Part shown: one piece after another, positions 6,759 to 8,654 of the stretch
Layout of the letters: each line of letters starts with the position of its first letter
Numbering within the stretch: position 1 is the first letter of the stretch
Assembly (NCBI GenBank): GCA_031401675.1
Contig: JANNRR010000113.1
Coordinates: 1-8,654, forward strand
Direction of reading: 5' to 3'
Source of the DNA: JANNRR01 sp031401675
Lineage (GTDB): Bacteria; Pseudomonadota; Alphaproteobacteria; Rhodobacterales; Rhodobacteraceae
Length of the DNA: 8,654 bases
Made by a program: the position numbers and the translations under genes
The notes under the pieces: model-generated
Told to the model about the DNA's origin: nothing
The model's input: only the letters and a program-made list of their open reading frames with translations
Database searches by the model: none

Positions 6759-7046
6759 GTGAACGGTTCGCCGGATGCAAAAAACGAAAACCCCGGTGCG
6801 CTGGGCGCAACCGGGGCTGTGTCGAATGAACAGGCGTTCAAAACGGTCTATTACTTCAACCGGGCCACTGCGGCAACCGCCCTTTGCCATGCCATCGCGG
6901 ATTGTGATCCGGCCGATGCCTGCGAAGTCATGACGGCGGCGCTAACCGATCTGCGGGACAAGGCGGCATTTGGCGGCAACCCCTACTTCCGGGATGCTGT
7001 CGAGCAATACCGCGCCGAACGCAAGCGCAGCGGGCGGGCGGCATGA
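6759..7046 (+). CDS. Small hypothetical protein of the integrative element
   Basis: I do not recognise this protein. From GTG 6759 it has 95 residues. Residues from about 25 on look like a folded soluble domain (AFKTVYYFNRATAATALCHA, then EVMTAALTDLRDKAAF, NPYFRDAVEQYRAERK) with helical character and a basic C-terminus; there is no signal peptide or membrane segment. The start is uncertain: the frame is open back through the tRNA remnant, but the only plausible initiators are GTG 6759 and GTG 6819, neither with a strong ribosome site, and ATG 6930 would leave only 38 residues. If 6759 is right, the hairpin at 6791-6816 is inside the coding sequence. If 6819 is right, the hairpin is leader. 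The stop overlaps the next start as ATGA (7043-7046), implying coupled translation. Residues 56-62 (EVMTAAL) recur near the N-terminus of the ATPase downstream. Confidence 0.6.
   Translation: MNGSPDAKNENPGALGATGAVSNEQAFKTVYYFNRATAATALCHAIADCDPADACEVMTAALTDLRDKAAFGGNPYFRDAVEQYRAERKRSGRAA
6779..6816 (-). terminator. Strong hairpin with T-run on minus strand
   Basis: CCCCGGT-GCGC (6791-6801) pairs with GCGC-a-ACCGGGG (6805-6816) around a TGG loop: an 11-bp GC-rich stem with one bulged A. On the minus strand it is followed by TTTTCGTTTTTT (complement of 6779-6790), the form of an intrinsic terminator for leftward transcription. No minus-strand gene lies immediately to the right. It may shield the junction from antisense transcription, or act as an RNA structure in the leader of the plus-strand operon. 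Confidence 0.6.
6922..6955 (+). repeat. 34-base direct repeat, copy 1
   Basis: It matches 7298-7331 at 31 of 34 positions, with the first 22 bases identical. Both copies are in the same codon phase and encode EVMTAAL(T/A)D(L/R)R. The core contains the 8-bp palindrome GTCATGAC (6927-6934). This copy lies in the middle of the 95-aa protein gene. Confidence 0.8.
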
Positions 7047-7243
7047 TGGCCCGGATCAAAATCAAGCTGCATCGCGACCGGATCACGGGACAAGATTACC
7101 GCGCCGTATATTTGGGCTGTGAACACGTGAGATCATTCTGGCAGCTGGACGGGGCCATGCGCTGCGCCGAACGCCTGGCCGAACTGTCGGCGGCCGAGAT
7201 TCAGACTGCCGAGGTTGTGCCGCTTCCGAAGGCGGGGACCTGA
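7043..7243 (+). CDS. Small hypothetical protein (66 aa) in the replication-type operon
   Basis: The product is not a family I recognise. It is basic at the N-terminus (MMARIKIKLHRDRITGQDYR) with a pattern suggesting short beta strands, and has a C-terminal helix (AMRCAERLAELSAAEI). There is no signal peptide or membrane segment, and the size would suit a small nucleic-acid-binding or adaptor protein (inference). The start ATG 7043 overlaps the previous stop in ATGA; ATG 7046 directly after is equally possible. The stop TGA (7241-7243) shares a base with the ATPase start (TGATG). Such double coupling suggests stoichiometric co-expression with both neighbours. Confidence 0.72.
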   Translation: MMARIKIKLHRDRITGQDYRAVYLGCEHVRSFWQLDGAMRCAERLAELSAAEIQTAEVVPLPKAGT

Positions 7244-8610
7244 TGGATTTACCAGAATTGCCGAACAACCCTTACCCTGACTGGGATTGCGATAGCGGCG
7301 AAGTCATGACGGCGGCGCTTGCCGATCGGCGGATCGACATGCCGATCACGCCTCTGCAGGGCATGAGTGGCGATGATGATCCCTGGGCCGGGCTGTTGCC
7401 GTTGAACGCATTGCCGTCAACCGTGGTGTCGTTCGGCACTCGGGCGGCAATTGACGACCGCCCGGTCCCGCCGCTGGATGCCTATGCCGACGATGTTGAT
7501 GCGCCGGGCGGGTCATGGCCCCGCGCTACGGTATCTGCGATCATTCCGGCACCGAAGCGGGAAAGCCGGTTCTATGCGGCCGACACGCTCAAGGACAAGC
7601 CGGTGCCGCCGCGCGAGTGGCTGGTGGCCGACCTGGTGCCCAAGAAGACCGTCACCCTGTTCAGCGGTGACGGTGGCACCGGCAAGAGCCTGCTGGCGCT
7701 GCAGCTGGCGATCGCGGTCGCAGCGGGCGGTGCATGGCTGGGCAAGGCGGCGCAGCCGGGCCGGGTGATATTTATCACTGCAGAGGATGACGACGACGAG
7801 CTGCACCGCCGGACCGATGACATTCTGCGCGCCGCCGGCCTGTCCTACGGCGATCTGCCGGGCCTGACTTTGCGCAGCCTGGCGGGCGAGGACGCGCTGC
7901 TTGCGGTGGAATCGCAGGTGGCCCTGATAACGTCCACCCTGTTCGATGAACTGGACGCGCGGGCCGAGGCCGAGGGGCCGGTGCTGATCGTCATCGACAC
8001 GCTGGCCGATGTCTATCCGTCGAATGAAAATGACCGGATCAAGGTGCGGCAATTCGTGGGCATCCTGCGCGGTCTGGCGCTCAAGCGGCGGTGCGCCGTG
8101 CTGCTGTTGGGGCACCCATCGCTCACCGGCCTGTCATCAGGTTCCGGTACATCGGGCAGCACTGCATGGAGCAATTCCGTTCGGTCGCGGCTCTACCTCT
8201 CGCGCATCGCGCAAGAAGGCTATGAGGCTGACCCCGACAAGCGGGTGCTGGCCACCAAGAAATCCAACTACGGCCGCATCGGCGACGAGATCGTGATGAC
8301 CTGGCAAGCGGGCGTGTTCGTGGCAGAGACCACACCAACCGGGCTGGACCGGATGGCTGCGGGGGCCAAGGCCGAGCGGGTGTTCCTGACCCTGCTGCAC
8401 CGCTTCACCGAGGAAGGGCGGCGAGTGAACCACAAAGGTGCAGCCACCTACGCCCCGAAAGAGTTTGCGGCGCACACCAAGTCGGAGGGCATCTCAAAGC
8501 CCGCGTTCAAGGCGGCGATGGACGCCTTGCTGGCGCGGGGGGCTATCGAGATTGCCGAAGAAGGGCCGCCGTCGCGCCGCACTTCCTACCTGCGAGTGGG
8601 GGGGCAATGA
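7243..8610 (+). CDS. RepA-like AAA/RecA-fold ATPase (hexameric replicative helicase type)
   Basis: A 455-aa protein resembling the RepA/DnaB-like ATPases (AAA_25) of plasmids, prophages and islands, which usually act as hexameric DNA helicases or loaders in element replication. Residues 1-~105 are acidic, Pro-rich and probably disordered. REWLVADLVPKKTVTLFSG precedes Walker A GDGGTGKS (142-149). AEDDDDE (180-186) matches the catalytic-glutamate region; Walker B is VLIVIDT (247-253); the histidine sensor is LLLGHPS (287-293); GSTAWSNSVRSRLYL (305-319) holds likely arginine-finger residues R314/R316. Residues ~385-455 (EEGRRVNHKG...AFKAAMDALLARGAIEI) look like a winged helix, as in many phage relatives. 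ATG 7243 is supported by a GGCGGGG site five bases upstream and by the TGATG overlap; ATG 7308 is an internal alternative. The stop overlaps the next start as ATGA. Helicase activity is inferred from family. Confidence 0.87.
   Translation: MDLPELPNNPYPDWDCDSGEVMTAALADRRIDMPITPLQGMSGDDDPWAGLLPLNALPSTVVSFGTRAAIDDRPVPPLDAYADDVDAPGGSWPRATVSAIIPAPKRESRFYAADTLKDKPVPPREWLVADLVPKKTVTLFSGDGGTGKSLLALQLAIAVAAGGAWLGKAAQPGRVIFITAEDDDDELHRRTDDILRAAGLSYGDLPGLTLRSLAGEDALLAVESQVALITSTLFDELDARAEAEGPVLIVIDTLADVYPSNENDRIKVRQFVGILRGLALKRRCAVLLLGHPSLTGLSSGSGTSGSTAWSNSVRSRLYLSRIAQEGYEADPDKRVLATKKSNYGRIGDEIVMTWQAGVFVAETTPTGLDRMAAGAKAERVFLTLLHRFTEEGRRVNHKGAATYAPKEFAAHTKSEGISKPAFKAAMDALLARGAIEIAEEGPPSRRTSYLRVGGQ
7298..7331 (+). 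repeat. 34-base direct repeat, copy 2
   Basis: This is the partner of 6922-6955, 376 bases downstream, lying in codons 19-30 of the ATPase gene and in the same codon phase. It contains the same GTCATGAC palindrome (7303-7310). Confidence 0.8.
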
Positions 8611-8654
8611 TGGCTTCAACCCCCCTTCAACCCCCCCCTCAACCCCCCTTCAAC
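8607..8654 (+). CDS. Start of a fourth operon gene, Pro/Gln-rich N-terminus (truncated by window)
   Basis: ATG 8607 overlaps the ATPase stop (ATGA), with a second in-frame ATG at 8610 and a G-run (8598-8604) as ribosome site. The readable start is MMASTPLQPPPQPPFN, open to the window edge. Sixteen codons are too few to assign a family. Position suggests a replication partner such as a primase or DNA-binding protein, which is inference only. Confidence 0.5.
   Translation, partial: MMASTPLQPPPQPPFN
8614..8654 (+). repeat. Iteron-like tandem TCAAC/C-run repeats
   Basis: TCAAC occurs at 8616, 8627, 8639 and 8650, separated by runs of six, eight and six C, giving a period of 11, 12 and 11 bases. 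The tract continues to the window edge. One face of the helix would present each unit, as in plasmid iterons. It also encodes a Pro/Gln-rich leader if the gene starting at 8607 is real. Confidence 0.75.

Larger units (their letters stand above)
6675..8654 (+). mobile_element. Left end of an integrative element (prophage-like or genomic island), open at right edge
   Basis: The stretch begins where tRNA-Cys identity stops and runs to the window end. It carries overlapping plus-strand genes: two small unknown proteins, a RepA-like ATPase and the start of another gene. This organisation is common in prophages and integrative islands and differs from the well-spaced chromosomal genes on the left. 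No integrase, excisionase, structural or conjugation gene is visible, so phage, satellite or ICE cannot be told apart. The right boundary is outside the window. Confidence 0.7.

Overview
The window looks like chromosome of an alphaproteobacterium, most likely Rhodobacterales (Roseobacter group). The GC content is high. The aspartate kinase N-terminus, the DUF1178 protein, the GWPxxG-type Nudix protein, the DmdB-like acyl-CoA ligase and the type I-secreted RTX protein are all of the kind common there. This placement comes from protein character only; there is no marker gene.

Left part (1-4496), all on the minus strand. Reading right to left: a Nudix hydrolase (4496-3978), a DUF1178 protein (3850-3392), a 611-aa beta-repeat/RTX protein (2844-1009), and the first 243 codons of aspartate kinase lysC (731 to the window edge). 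The gaps (127, 547 and 277 bases) suggest separate transcription units. Rho-independent terminators follow both DUF1178 and the RTX gene. Each terminator belongs to a longer 76-bp intergenic element that occurs twice (914-989 and 3262-3337) at about 67% ungapped identity.

Middle (4497-6627). A 365-base divergent intergenic region leads on the plus strand to a complete 546-aa acyl-CoA synthetase (4862-6502), which keeps all the classical adenylate-forming motifs.

Right part (6628-8654). The chromosome is interrupted at a tRNA-Cys(GCA) gene. Only its 3' half (anticodon loop, T arm, acceptor 3' strand, CCA) is present, on the minus strand at 6628-6674, and sequence to the right does not continue the tRNA. 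This is the usual scar of a tyrosine-recombinase integrative element. To its right is a tight plus-strand gene series with ATGA/TGATG stop-start overlaps: a ~95-aa unknown protein, a 66-aa unknown protein, a 455-aa RepA-like hexameric-helicase-type ATPase, and the start of a fourth gene. That fourth gene opens with TCAAC-plus-C-run repeats at an 11-12 bp period, which could be origin iterons or simply encode a Pro/Gln-rich leader. The element's left end therefore carries a replication-type module; its integrase and the restored tRNA-Cys should lie beyond the right edge.

Most other long open frames, such as the 494-codon frame opposite the RTX gene, are antisense shadows caused by high GC.
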